Notes: generated by a model not told the origin, from the sequence alone. Positions 16,015 through 24,526 are shown, counted from the first letter of the stretch. The stretch is 60,660 nt of DNA from an uncultured Roseobacter sp. (GCF_947495025.1 NZ_CANLXG010000006.1:1-60660), one strand, 5' to 3'. Numbers and translations: made by a program.

Positions 16015-16320
16015 ATGGCTAAGAAATCTATGATCGCACGTGAGAAAAAGCGCGAACGTCTGGTTGCGAAATACGCCGCCAAACGCGCTGCTCTCAAAGA
16101 GATCGTAAACGACGAAAGCAAGCCGATGGAAGAGCGTTTCCGCGCTTCTCTCAAGCTGGCGAAACTGCCCCGCAACTCCAGCGCTGTGCGTCTGCACAAC
16201 CGCTGCCAGCTGACAGGCCGCCCGCACGCTTACTATCGTAAACTGAAAATTTCGCGGATCGCGCTGCGTGATCTTGGCTCGCAGGGCCAGATCCCCGGCA
16301 TGGTCAAGTCGAGCTGGTAA
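16015..16320 (+). CDS. rpsN: 30S ribosomal protein S14 (long, zinc-free form)
   Basis: 101 residues. It has the usual KKSMIAREKKRERL start and RCQLTGRPHAYYRKLKISR signature but lacks the CxxC pairs of the short zinc-binding S14, so it is the C- (zinc-independent) type. GGAAGG precedes the ATG. Confidence 0.97.
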   Translation: MAKKSMIAREKKRERLVAKYAAKRAALKEIVNDESKPMEERFRASLKLAKLPRNSSAVRLHNRCQLTGRPHAYYRKLKISRIALRDLGSQGQIPGMVKSSW

Positions 16321-16332
16321 GGAGGAGCAATC

Positions 16333-16725
16333 ATGAACGATCCTATCGCAGATATGCTCACCCGTATCCGTAACTCTCAGTTGCGCGGCAAATCCACCGT
16401 TATGACACCGGCCTCCAAGCTGCGTGCATGGGTTCTGGATGTGCTCGCAGACGAAGGCTACATCCGCGGCTATGAGAAAACCACTGGTGCTGACGGCCAT
16501 CCGGCCATCGAGATCAGCCTCAAGTATTACGAGGGCGAACCTGTCATTCGCGAGCTGAAGCGGGTCTCCAAACCCGGTCGCCGTGTTTACATGGGCGTCA
16601 ATGACATCCCCGTTGTCCGTCAGGGCCTCGGCGTGTCGATTGTCTCCACCCCCAAGGGTGTGATGTCGGACCAGGCTGCACGCAGCGCCAATGTTGGCGG
16701 CGAAGTGCTCTGCACCGTATTCTAA
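16333..16725 (+). CDS. rpsH: 30S ribosomal protein S8
   Basis: 130 residues, normal. Begins MNDPIADMLTRIRNSQLRGK and carries the C-terminal VSTPKGVMSDQAARSANVGG signature. In other bacteria S8 represses the spc operon by binding near the rplE start; no such site was sought in detail here. AAGGAGGAG lies just upstream. Confidence 0.98.
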   Translation: MNDPIADMLTRIRNSQLRGKSTVMTPASKLRAWVLDVLADEGYIRGYEKTTGADGHPAIEISLKYYEGEPVIRELKRVSKPGRRVYMGVNDIPVVRQGLGVSIVSTPKGVMSDQAARSANVGGEVLCTVF

Positions 16726-16735
16726 GGAGATCACG

Positions 16736-17269
16736 ATGTCTCGTATTGGTAAGAAACCGGTCGAACTGCCAAGCGGTGTTTCCGCTTCAGTGAGCGGCCA
16801 GACGGTCGAAGTCAAAGGCCCAAAAGGTACACGGTCTTTCCGTGCAACGGATGACGTGGATCTGAAGGTTGAGGACAATGTCATCACCGTGACGCCGCGC
16901 GGCAAATCCAAGCGCGCCCGTCAGCAGTGGGGCATGTCCCGTACGCAGGTTCAGAACTGTGTGACCGGCGTGACCGAAGGCTTCAAAAAGGAGCTGGAGA
17001 TCCAGGGTGTTGGTTACCGGGCTCAGATGCAGGGCAACACCCTGAAGCTGAACCTCGGCCTGTCACATGACGTTGACTACACCGCGCCTGAGGGCGTGAC
17101 TGTTACAGCGCCGAAGCAAACCGAGATTGTGGTGGAAGGCATCGACGAACAGCTTGTTGGTCAGGTTGCCGCGAACATCCGCGCATGGCGTAAGCCCGAG
17201 CCCTACAAGGGCAAAGGCATCCGCTACAAGGGCGAGTTCATCTTCCGCAAAGAAGGCAAGAAGAAGTAA
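16736..17269 (+). CDS. rplF: 50S ribosomal protein L6
   Basis: 177 residues with the duplicated L6 fold. MSRIGKKPVELPSGV starts the protein and RAWRKPEPYKGKGIRYKGE closes the second domain. AAGGAG lies 6 nt before ATG 16736; the longer upstream frame to 16691 runs into rpsH and is rejected. Confidence 0.98.
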   Translation: MSRIGKKPVELPSGVSASVSGQTVEVKGPKGTRSFRATDDVDLKVEDNVITVTPRGKSKRARQQWGMSRTQVQNCVTGVTEGFKKELEIQGVGYRAQMQGNTLKLNLGLSHDVDYTAPEGVTVTAPKQTEIVVEGIDEQLVGQVAANIRAWRKPEPYKGKGIRYKGEFIFRKEGKKK

Positions 17270-17280
17270 GGACCGCAGAA

Positions 17281-17640
17281 ATGGCAAACAGCAAAAGAGA
17301 CCTGTTCCTCAAGCGCCGTCTTCGCGTCCGGAACAAACTCCGCAAGGTCAACGCAGGTCGCGTTCGCCTTTCGGTTCACCGCTCGAACAAGAACATCTCC
17401 GTTCAGCTCATCGACGACGTGGCAGGCACAACACTCGCCTCCGCATCGACGCTCGAGAAAGAACTGGGTGTTGTGGGCAAGAACAACATCGAAGCAGCCA
17501 CCAAAGTGGGCACGGCCATTGCCGAGCGCGCCAAAAAGGCCGGTGTTGAAGAAGCCTATTTCGACCGTGGCGGTTTCCTCTTTCACGGGAAGGTCAAGGC
17601 AGTTGCCGACGCCGCGCGTGAAGGTGGTCTGAAGATATAA
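17281..17640 (+). CDS. rplR: 50S ribosomal protein L18
   Basis: 119 residues; the basic N-terminus (KRRLRVRNKLRKVNAGRVRL) and the FDRGGFLFHGKVKAVADAAR end are diagnostic. It binds 5S rRNA with L5 and L25. The 104-bp gap to rpsE holds a 7-bp hairpin GGAGGGC/GCCCTCC without a T-run. Confidence 0.97.
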   Translation: MANSKRDLFLKRRLRVRNKLRKVNAGRVRLSVHRSNKNISVQLIDDVAGTTLASASTLEKELGVVGKNNIEAATKVGTAIAERAKKAGVEEAYFDRGGFLFHGKVKAVADAAREGGLKI

Positions 17641-17744
17641 GAGACCTGTGGAGGGCTTTGCGGCCCTCCCGATGATCCGGGAGCGTCTTGCTCACCAGGA
17701 TTGAGACCATGGGCCTTTGTGCCCGCGTACCAAAGGAGGCCTGC

Positions 17745-18320
17745 ATGGCCAGAGACAACAATCAGAGGGGCCGTCGCGATCGCGATGAGGCACCGGAATT
17801 CGCAGACCGCCTGGTCGCGATCAACCGCGTTTCCAAAACCGTCAAAGGTGGTAAGCGCTTTGGCTTTGCAGCCCTCGTCGTCGTCGGCGACCAGAAGGGC
17901 CGCGTCGGCTTTGGCAAAGGGAAAGCCAAAGAGGTGCCTGAGGCAATCCGCAAGGCAACCGAGCAGGCCAAACGCCAGATGATCCGTGTTCAGCTGCGCG
18001 AAGGCCGCACGCTGCACCACGATATGGAAGGCCGTCACGGCGCCGGTAAAGTGGTCATGCGGACAGCACCGGAAGGTACCGGGATCATCGCCGGTGGTCC
18101 GATGCGTGCCGTGTTTGAGATGCTGGGCGTCAAGGACGTTGTGTCCAAATCCATCGGCTCTCAGAACCCGTACAACATGATCCGTGCAACCATCGACGGC
18201 CTGAAAAAAGAATCCAGCCCCCGTTCGGTCGCACAGCGTCGCGGCAAGAAGGTGTCTGACATTCTGCCAAAGCGTGAGGATGCCGTAGACACATCCGCGC
18301 AAGTGGCTGAGGAGGCGTGA
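17745..18320 (+). CDS. rpsE: 30S ribosomal protein S5
   Basis: 191 residues. A charged N-terminal tail (MARDNNQRGRRDRDEAPEF) is followed by the S5 dsRNA-binding domain and the IAGGPMRAVFEMLGVKDVV signature of the second domain. AAAGGAGG upstream of ATG 17745 decides the start over the longer frame at 17688. S5 affects decoding fidelity. Confidence 0.97.
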   Translation: MARDNNQRGRRDRDEAPEFADRLVAINRVSKTVKGGKRFGFAALVVVGDQKGRVGFGKGKAKEVPEAIRKATEQAKRQMIRVQLREGRTLHHDMEGRHGAGKVVMRTAPEGTGIIAGGPMRAVFEMLGVKDVVSKSIGSQNPYNMIRATIDGLKKESSPRSVAQRRGKKVSDILPKREDAVDTSAQVAEEA

Positions 18321-18322
18321 GC

Positions 18323-18511
18323 ATGGCCAAGACTATTGTGATCAAGCAGATCGGCTCGCCGATCCGCCGCCCCGCGAAACAGCGCGCGACGCTGATCGGC
18401 CTGGGCCTGAACAAAATGCACAAAACCCGCGAACTGGAAGACACACCTTCTGTGCGTGGCATGATCAACTCGATCCCGCATATGGTCGAGATAATCGAGG
18501 AAAAGGGCTGA
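18323..18511 (+). CDS. rpmD: 50S ribosomal protein L30
   Basis: 62 residues with the IVIKQIGSPIRRPAKQRATL start and LGLNKMHKTRELEDTPSVRG signature. It begins 2 nt after rpsE; the GTG at 18317 was rejected because it lies inside the rpsE end. Last gene before a very strong terminator; rplO, normally next, is about 2.1 kb away. Confidence 0.97.
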   Translation: MAKTIVIKQIGSPIRRPAKQRATLIGLGLNKMHKTRELEDTPSVRGMINSIPHMVEIIEEKG

Positions 18512-18544
18512 GCGGTCCTTTGCCGAACAATGTGTAACTAACTG

Positions 18545-18571
18545 AAACCCCCGGTTTTTCCGGGGGTTTTT
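18545..18571 (+). terminator. Intrinsic terminator after rpmD
   Basis: A perfect 10-bp stem AAACCCCCGG/CCGGGGGTTT with a 5-T loop and trailing TT, 33 bp after rpmD. It ends the rpmC-rpmD transcript. Confidence 0.93.
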
Positions 18572-18646
18572 GCGTGTTTGACTAGTTTCCTCGCCTGACT
18601 TATTTTACAGTCGGTTCCGGGTGTGGTTTGGGGCAGTGGGTGACGC

Positions 18647-19660
18647 ATGGTTGCATCTTCGGGCGTGTCGCCCGACGTTTTCTCTGATCACGTTCCGATA
18701 GAAACGATGCGTGCTATCGCAGTGGTAATGCTGGTCAGCTACCATGTGGTCGGTATGTCGCCCGGAACAGGTCTGGATATTTCGTACCCGCATCCGCTGC
18801 GACTTTACGCAGACTTTTTCGTTGATCTGCGCATGCCGTTTTTTGCATTTATCGCAGGGTACATTTATGCGCTGCGGCCCGTGTCACTGGAACACTACGC
18901 TGGATTTGTAACAGGGAAGCTGCGTCGTCTGTACCTGCCGGGCGCTGTGGCAATTACAGCTTTTGCCGTCAGTGCGAACCTGCTGGGCAACCGGTTTTCC
19001 ATGGCGTGGACTGATATCTGGTACGTTATTCTGCATTCATATGCGCATTTCTGGTTCCTGCAGGCGATACTGGTCATATTCGTTGTTTTCGGACTTTGGG
19101 ATGCATTGCTCAACCGGCGCTACACAGGTTTTGTTTTGCTGCTGTCCCTTGTGATTTACCTGTCAAACTTTCACTTCGGAACGCAGTTTTTCTCTGTTGA
19201 CAGCGCAATGTATCTTCTTCCGTTCTTTCTGCTCGGGGTTTTCGCGGTACGTCATGCAGCGCAACTGGCGAAGGACGCCGTGCCTTTCAAAGTACTGCTG
19301 GTTCTGATCTGTGCCGCATGTGTTTTGTGGAATGCAAAGGTGTATTATGACACCGGGGCTTTCTCGTTGTACCGGCGTGATCTGCAGAGCCTCGGATTTG
19401 GGTTTTCTGCCTGTTTGCTCGCAATACTGTGGCTGCCGCGGTGGCATGTGCTGGAAAGGCTGTCGCCTTATGCCTTTACCGTTTACCTCTATCATATCTT
19501 CGGAACATCCGGCTCGCGCATGCTGTGCAACGGGATCGGAATAGCGGATACCGAGCTGAGATTCGCCTTAGGCGTTATGGCCGGGCTGGCGCTGCCGGTA
19601 CTGATCCACAGAGCGGCCCTCAGGTCACCTGCGACCAGCCGGTTGGTGCTGGGTCGATAA
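18647..19660 (+). CDS. Membrane acyltransferase, family 3
   Basis: 337 residues with about ten hydrophobic segments. The N-terminal ETMRAIAVVMLVSYHVVG carries the R and H typical of Acyltransferase_3 proteins (R-x10-H type), followed by LRMPFFAFIAGYIYALR, the usual second motif. Family members transfer acyl groups to surface sugars or glycans (OafA, OpgC, NodX types) at the inner membrane; the acceptor is unknown. Tandem with a cell-surface VPLPA-CTERM gene, in an insertion between rpmD and rplO. Confidence 0.88.
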   Translation: MVASSGVSPDVFSDHVPIETMRAIAVVMLVSYHVVGMSPGTGLDISYPHPLRLYADFFVDLRMPFFAFIAGYIYALRPVSLEHYAGFVTGKLRRLYLPGAVAITAFAVSANLLGNRFSMAWTDIWYVILHSYAHFWFLQAILVIFVVFGLWDALLNRRYTGFVLLLSLVIYLSNFHFGTQFFSVDSAMYLLPFFLLGVFAVRHAAQLAKDAVPFKVLLVLICAACVLWNAKVYYDTGAFSLYRRDLQSLGFGFSACLLAILWLPRWHVLERLSPYAFTVYLYHIFGTSGSRMLCNGIGIADTELRFALGVMAGLALPVLIHRAALRSPATSRLVLGR

Positions 19661-19805
19661 ACTGCTGCAAAGCAAAGCATTTCTGAAACAGCTGTCGAGC
19701 CGCACAGACAGGTGCGGTGGCCATGTTTACGATGATTTTCGCCAAATCTTGACCTGAACTGCACACCCGCTAGATTTAGTTAATATTTTATTAACGAGGT
19801 TTCAG

Positions 19806-20510
19806 ATGCGTGGGTTTTTCTTAACGGTTCTACTTCTGGCAGCCACCATTGCTTCAGCGCCGGGCGCGGTTACGCTCACATACTGGGGCGCGAACTACGA
19901 AGAGGCGCGATACTCAGTCTCGGGTCCGTCTCAGGATCCGTTCTATACGCTGCGGGGAGGCTATTCTGAAGACGACGCCATGAAACTGTGGGTGGATCTT
20001 GATGATCACCTGACCGCAGACACATACTATTTCGTGGGCTCAGCGATCCCGATCTTTACCGGACAGGCCGCCGCGTCAGGTGCACGTATCGTCGAGCTGC
20101 AGCGGGGCAGGGTTGCGGCACATGACGGAGTCAACACCTTCGGCGCGCGCCATCTGGACGGGTATTTCAGGACGAATATCGACGGACTGGTATCTGAATG
20201 GGATTTCTCTGCCTACACAGGCACCGGGCCTGACTACGAACTGATAAGGTTTGGAAACAGCATCGGCAGTTTTGCAGAATACCGCAGGGAATACGGGCTT
20301 GCACCCCAGCCCGAACTCAGCAGTTTCCGTTTTGCCCGCAGCGCATTTGCCGTTGGTGCAGAATCCGCCTCTGCGCACACATCACGCACCGGAACCTGGG
20401 AGGTCAGTGAAGTCCCGCTGCCAGCAGGTGTCGTGTTGCTGATGAGTGCGCTTGCAGGATTTGCCGGGCTCCGCAAAGCAAGTCAGAAGAAGCCCGCCGC
20501 CGGGGCTTGA
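19806..20510 (+). CDS. VPLPA-CTERM sorted surface protein
   Basis: 234 residues. A signal peptide (FFLTVLLLAATIASAPGA) is followed by about 180 residues with no recognised domain and then a C-terminal sorting signal: VPLPA at 203-207, a hydrophobic helix and a basic end (LRKASQKK). This tripartite tail is the VPLPA-CTERM type (TIGR03370), which in alphaproteobacteria is processed by a dedicated exosortase; none is in the window. The product should be exported and cut at the tail. The stop codon overlaps the -35 box of the rplO promoter. Confidence 0.88.
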   Translation: MRGFFLTVLLLAATIASAPGAVTLTYWGANYEEARYSVSGPSQDPFYTLRGGYSEDDAMKLWVDLDDHLTADTYYFVGSAIPIFTGQAAASGARIVELQRGRVAAHDGVNTFGARHLDGYFRTNIDGLVSEWDFSAYTGTGPDYELIRFGNSIGSFAEYRREYGLAPQPELSSFRFARSAFAVGAESASAHTSRTGTWEVSEVPLPAGVVLLMSALAGFAGLRKASQKKPAAGA

Positions 20511-20535
20511 TCAGGCCACACCCATCCTCTATACG
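20507..20535 (+). promoter_or_regulatory. Candidate sigma70 promoter for rplO-secY-adk
   Basis: TTGATC (20507-20512), exactly 17 bp, TATACG (20530-20535). The -10 hexamer is identical to the one before rpmC. The -35 element overlaps the stop codon of the VPLPA-CTERM gene. Confidence 0.7.
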
Positions 20536-20541
20536 CGCGCA

Positions 20542-20562
20542 GTGACCCGTACTGTTGGTCAC
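20542..20562 (+). promoter_or_regulatory. 5'-end hairpin of the rplO leader
   Basis: GTGACC (20542-20547) pairs with GGTCAC (20557-20562) across a 9-nt loop, at the expected transcription start. The leader runs another 70 nt to rplO. Confidence 0.4.
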
Positions 20563-20632
20563 AGAATCATGAAACGCCGTGGTCGGCCACTCCCGTCGCT
20601 GGGGGTCGCATCCGGCAAGAGGAGAAGCGACA

Positions 20633-21115
20633 ATGAAACTCAACGAACTGCGCGACAACGACGGCGCCACCAAAAAACGCAAGCGCGTTGGCCGTGGCCC
20701 GGGTTCCGGCACCGGTAAAATGGGTGGCCGGGGTATCAAAGGTCAGAAATCACGCTCGGGTGTAGCCATCAATGGCTACGAGGGCGGCCAGATGCCGCTC
20801 TATCAGCGTCTGCCCAAGCGTGGCTTTAACAAGCCGAACCGCAAATCTTTCGCAGTTGTGAACCTTGGTCTGATCCAGAAATTTGTCGATGCCAAGAAAA
20901 TCGATGCGAAGAAAGCGATCACTGAGGACGTTCTCGTCGAATCCGGGCTTGTACGTCGCAAGCTGGACGGTGTCCGGGTGCTGGCCAAGGGTGAAGTAAC
21001 TGCAAAACTGACGCTTGAGGTCACTGGCGCATCGAAATCCGCTGTAGCCGCTGTCGAAAAGGCAGGTGGCTCGCTGACAGTCGCGGCGCCGGTCGCGGAA
21101 ACGTCAGAGGCATAA
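20633..21115 (+). CDS. rplO: 50S ribosomal protein L15
   Basis: 160 residues. MKLNELRDNDGATKKRKRVG and RGPGSGTGKMGGRGIKGQKS are the L15 hallmark of a Gly/basic-rich N-terminal extension reaching into 23S rRNA. GAGGAG lies upstream of ATG 20633; the upstream open frame to 20579 is leader sequence. Confidence 0.98.
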   Translation: MKLNELRDNDGATKKRKRVGRGPGSGTGKMGGRGIKGQKSRSGVAINGYEGGQMPLYQRLPKRGFNKPNRKSFAVVNLGLIQKFVDAKKIDAKKAITEDVLVESGLVRRKLDGVRVLAKGEVTAKLTLEVTGASKSAVAAVEKAGGSLTVAAPVAETSEA

Positions 21116-21178
21116 GCCCCCAGATCGGACTTGTGGGCGGCGACAACGCCGCTTACATAGTCTCGAGAGTTTTCCATG

Positions 21179-21211
21179 ACGCCGCCCGCCGGAAAACGGC
21201 CCGGGCGGCGT
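21179..21211 (+). promoter_or_regulatory. Long stem-loop between rplO and secY
   Basis: A perfect 10-bp stem ACGCCGCCCG/CGGGCGGCGT, with a possible inner CCG/CGG extension over a GAAAA loop, 25 nt before the secY start. There is no T-run, so it is more likely an mRNA stability or translation element than a terminator. Confidence 0.45.
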
Positions 21212-21235
21212 ATCTGTTACGAAAGAGAGCCCTTA

Positions 21236-22606
21236 ATGGTTTCTGCCGTCGAAAACATGGCCGCCAATACCAGCTGGTCAGCACTTGGTAAGGCCACGGA
21301 CCTTCGCAACCGTATCCTTTTCACGCTCGGACTTCTTATTGTTTACAGGCTTGGTACCTTTATCCCGGTACCGGGTATCGACGGTGTTGCCCTGCGTGAA
21401 TTTATGGAGCAGGCGGGCCAGGGTATCGGTGGCATGGTCTCGATGTTTACCGGTGGTGCGCTGGGGCGCATGGGTATCTTTGCCCTCGGTATTATGCCGT
21501 ATATCTCGGCCTCGATCATCGTGCAGCTTCTGACGGCCATGGTGCCGAAGCTCGAGCAGCTCAAGAAAGAAGGCGAGCAGGGGCGCAAGAAGATCAACCA
21601 GTACACCCGTTTCGGTACTGTGGCGCTGGCAACAGTTCAGGCTTATGGTCTCGCGGTCAGCCTTGAAGCCGGCGATATCGTCACAGATCCGGGCATGTTC
21701 TTCCGCGCATCCTGCGTGATCACTCTGGTTGGCGGCACCATGTTCCTGATGTGGCTGGGCGAGCAGATCACCGCGCGCGGTATCGGCAACGGTATTTCTC
21801 TGATCATCTTTGTTGGCATTATCGCGGAAATCCCTGCGGCAATTGCACAGTTCTTTGCATCGGGCCGCTCCGGTGCGATCAGCCCTGCCGTGATCATCGG
21901 CGTGCTAGTGATGGTCGTTGCGACGATCATGTTTGTGGTCTTTATGGAGCGGGCGCTCAGAAAAATTCACATCCAGTACCCGCGTCGCCAGGTCGGCATG
22001 AAGGTCTATGATGGTGGATCCAGTCACCTGCCGGTCAAAGTGAACCCGGCGGGCGTTATCCCGGCGATCTTTGCGTCTTCGCTGCTGCTGCTGCCGGTGA
22101 CGATCAGCACCTTTTCCGGCAACTCCACCAATCCGGTGATGTCCTGGCTGCTGGCGAACTTTGGACCCGGGCAACCGCTCTATCTGACGTTCTTCGTGCT
22201 GATGATCGTGTTCTTTACGTATTTCTACACGTTCAATGTGTCGTTCAAACCGGACGATGTGGCGGACAATCTCAAGAACCAGAACGGGTTCATTCCGGGC
22301 ATCCGGCCGGGCAAGAAAACTTCCGAGTATCTGGAGTACGTCGTGAACCGCATTCTGGTGCTGGGCGCTGGTTATCTGGCCGCTGTGTGCCTGCTGCCGG
22401 AAATTCTGCGCGGTCAGTTCGCTATACCGTTCTACTTCGGCGGCACGTCGGTTCTGATTGTTGTGTCGGTCACGATGGATACCATTCAGCAGGTTCAGAG
22501 CCATCTGCTGGCACATCAATACGAAGGTCTGCTTGAGAAATCTCAGCTGCGTGGCAAATCCGCCGGTGGCAAAGGCCGCAAGAAACGGAGCCCTGTACGC
22601 CGATGA
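21236..22606 (+). CDS. secY: Protein translocase subunit SecY
   Basis: 456 residues with ten transmembrane helices. The plug/TM2 region carries GTFIPVPGIDG and the cytosolic loop QYTRFGTVALATVQAYG. The C-terminal cytosolic loop with the EYLEYVVNRI region contacts SecA. It forms the inner-membrane channel with SecE and SecG. ATG 21236 was chosen as the family start; the open frame from 21176 lies in the leader hairpin. The stop overlaps the adk start by 4 nt. Confidence 0.98.
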   Translation: MVSAVENMAANTSWSALGKATDLRNRILFTLGLLIVYRLGTFIPVPGIDGVALREFMEQAGQGIGGMVSMFTGGALGRMGIFALGIMPYISASIIVQLLTAMVPKLEQLKKEGEQGRKKINQYTRFGTVALATVQAYGLAVSLEAGDIVTDPGMFFRASCVITLVGGTMFLMWLGEQITARGIGNGISLIIFVGIIAEIPAAIAQFFASGRSGAISPAVIIGVLVMVVATIMFVVFMERALRKIHIQYPRRQVGMKVYDGGSSHLPVKVNPAGVIPAIFASSLLLLPVTISTFSGNSTNPVMSWLLANFGPGQPLYLTFFVLMIVFFTYFYTFNVSFKPDDVADNLKNQNGFIPGIRPGKKTSEYLEYVVNRILVLGAGYLAAVCLLPEILRGQFAIPFYFGGTSVLIVVSVTMDTIQQVQSHLLAHQYEGLLEKSQLRGKSAGGKGRKKRSPVRR

Positions 22607-23247
22607 ATATTATTCTCCTCGGACCGCCCGGCGCCGGCAAAGGGACACAGGCCCGTCATCTGGTAGAAGAACGCGGCATGGTGCAGCTGAGTACCGGTGA
22701 CATGCTGCGTGAGGCGAAGGACAGCGGGACGGAAATGGGCGAGGTCGTGGCCGATGTGATGGCCCGTGGCGCGCTTGTGACCGACGAGATCGTCATTGGC
22801 CTGATCCGTGAGAAGCTTGAGACCGTTAAGGCAAATGGTTTTATTTTTGATGGCTTCCCGCGCACACTGGCACAGGCTGACGCGCTGGGTGAACTGCTTG
22901 AAGGCGAAGGCCAGACCCTCGACAAAGTCGTCGAGATGCGCGTGGACGACGAAGCGCTGGTTGCGCGGATCGTTGCACGCTCGACCTGCGGCATGTGCGG
23001 TGAGGTCTACAATGATAACACCAAACCCATCCCGGCGGATGGCAAGTGCACGAACTGCGGCGGTTCCGACTTTAAACGCCGCGCAGACGACAATGAGGAG
23101 AGCCTCAAGACCCGTCTGATGGAATATTACAAACAGACATCGCCACTGATCGGGTATTATTATGCCAAGGGTATGCTGAGCCGTGTGGACGGGCTGGGAG
23201 CTATTGACGCGGTACAGAGCGAAATCAAGGCGGTTCTCGACGCCTGA
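22603..23247 (+). CDS. adk: Adenylate kinase with zinc-binding lid
   Basis: 214 residues. The P-loop is GPPGAGKGTQ at residues 8-17, the NMP-binding region is STGDMLR, and FDGFPRT follows. The lid holds four cysteines (C129, C132, C149, C152), so it is the zinc-stabilised long type seen in many Gram-positives and alphaproteobacteria. It interconverts ATP+AMP and 2 ADP. Coupled to secY by an ATGA overlap, as in many spc operons. rpmJ, often found near here, is absent. Confidence 0.98.
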   Translation: MNIILLGPPGAGKGTQARHLVEERGMVQLSTGDMLREAKDSGTEMGEVVADVMARGALVTDEIVIGLIREKLETVKANGFIFDGFPRTLAQADALGELLEGEGQTLDKVVEMRVDDEALVARIVARSTCGMCGEVYNDNTKPIPADGKCTNCGGSDFKRRADDNEESLKTRLMEYYKQTSPLIGYYYAKGMLSRVDGLGAIDAVQSEIKAVLDA

Positions 23248-23264
23248 CTGGTCTGCACCGCTTA

Positions 23265-24413
23265 CTAGCTGACCCAACGGCTCCAGAATTTAGCGAAGTC
23301 TTTGAGAAGCGTGGAATGGGACGTCTTTCCTTCTTCCTCCGCCTTGCCCGCAGCAATCGCGGCATTGCGTGCGCGGATTTCCAGCTTTACCTCAGGTGGC
23401 GAACCGGCCCGGTAACTGACATCACGGGCGTTGTCTGCTGCCTGCTGCAATGTGCGCATCGCCTCACGCCCGGATTCCGCCGCGGTCTGAATGTATGTGG
23501 TCAGCCTGTCGAATTCCTCGTCTGATTCACCTCGAAGATCCCAGATGAGTGCTTTTCTGACAATTCCCGCGCTTCTCTTCAGCTGTTTCAGCGCCTTTTC
23601 TGCGGTTTCGGCATCTACTTCCTCAGGCATGCGGATTTCCGCGCGCATGGCGGCGCGGTCATCCAGCAGTTTGCGGAAAAAGGTTCTGTTGTTAGCGGAA
23701 GCCGTTGCGTCTTCGTCCACCAGTGCAACGGCGGCCTTTATTGAGGCAATGTCCGACGTGTCCCGCGTGATCTTCACCGCCGCCCCGCGCGAGGGGTGAA
23801 CCCTGCGGCCTGAGTCCTCTTCGTTCACCGGGTCGACATCGTAATACTCCAGCAGCTTGCGCCCGCCCGGTGCGTTTTCGGGGGCGCTCGCCGGGTCCGT
23901 GACCTCGCCGTCTCTGGCCCAGTCCGGTGTGCCGGCCTCCAGCCGGTCGCGGATGTACCAGTTGAGCTTTTTCCGCGCGGTTTTTTTTGCCTTGCGGTCG
24001 CGCTTGAAATCCTCTGCCGCCGCTTCGCGGTCGATGTTGAAACGGTGGATGTTCCTCTGTTTGCCCCGGTCGTCCTCGGGCCCCCTGCCATGCGTGGTCC
24101 GGATGCGGCCGTCACCGAAGTAGATGCTGCCGATCTTACCGCCCTCCATGCTGACGATCACTGTCTCCTGCGCCGTAGCAGCGTCCTGTTCGCCCTCGCC
24201 CCCGCCTTCGCGCTGTGTGACGTGATCGGCCCTTTTCTGGAGTACTGACAGTGACCGCGCACCAGGGCTGGTGTCAGCCTTATGCTGCAGCGCTGCCAGT
24301 GGCGCGCCATCCGGGCTGCGGCCGGCGCTGGCCTGTGATAAAGGCTGCTCCGGGGTCTTGCCCCTGGGTATGAAAGTCCTTATCGGCAGGCGACTGCTCC
24401 CGTTTTCCGGCAC
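23265..24413 (-). CDS. Unknown charged protein with eCIS-cargo-like N-terminal repeat
   Basis: Up to 382 residues, very charged, mostly helical, no signal peptide or membrane segment. Residues 39-63 hold two copies of an LxxLQxxAD unit (LAALQHKAD, then LSVLQKRAD), separated by TSPGARS. The same unit with SP between copies is common in the N-termini of proteins encoded with extracellular contractile injection systems and DUF4157 proteins; here the resemblance is by eye only. A coiled-coil-rich C-terminal half follows. The GTG start at 24413 has no good ribosome site, so the N-terminus is uncertain. It lies opposite to the ribosomal genes between adk and rpsM, converging on adk with an 18-bp gap. 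Confidence 0.68.
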   Translation of the reverse strand: MPENGSSRLPIRTFIPRGKTPEQPLSQASAGRSPDGAPLAALQHKADTSPGARSLSVLQKRADHVTQREGGGEGEQDAATAQETVIVSMEGGKIGSIYFGDGRIRTTHGRGPEDDRGKQRNIHRFNIDREAAAEDFKRDRKAKKTARKKLNWYIRDRLEAGTPDWARDGEVTDPASAPENAPGGRKLLEYYDVDPVNEEDSGRRVHPSRGAAVKITRDTSDIASIKAAVALVDEDATASANNRTFFRKLLDDRAAMRAEIRMPEEVDAETAEKALKQLKRSAGIVRKALIWDLRGESDEEFDRLTTYIQTAAESGREAMRTLQQAADNARDVSYRAGSPPEVKLEIRARNAAIAAGKAEEEGKTSHSTLLKDFAKFWSRWVS

Positions 24414-24497
24414 GCTGACGGTGACGCTACCTTAGGTAGAAACGCTTCCGCAGATCAAGTCTTTGCCGGCACCTGGCTGTCGGGTGTTACAGGCGGG

Positions 24498-24526
24498 TTG
24501 ACGACTGGACCAAAACCCCATAACAC
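24498..24526 (+). promoter_or_regulatory. Candidate promoter for the alpha segment (rpsM onward)
   Basis: TTGACG (24498-24503), 17 bp, TAACAC (24521-24526): a good -35 and a weak -10. A hairpin GGGTCT/GGACCC (24641-24660) lies in the leader just before the rpsM ribosome site. Confidence 0.5.

Noticed and set aside
15985..16911. 308-codon - strand open frame across rpsN-rpsH-rplF
   Set aside because: Lies opposite three certain ribosomal protein genes; shadow frame.
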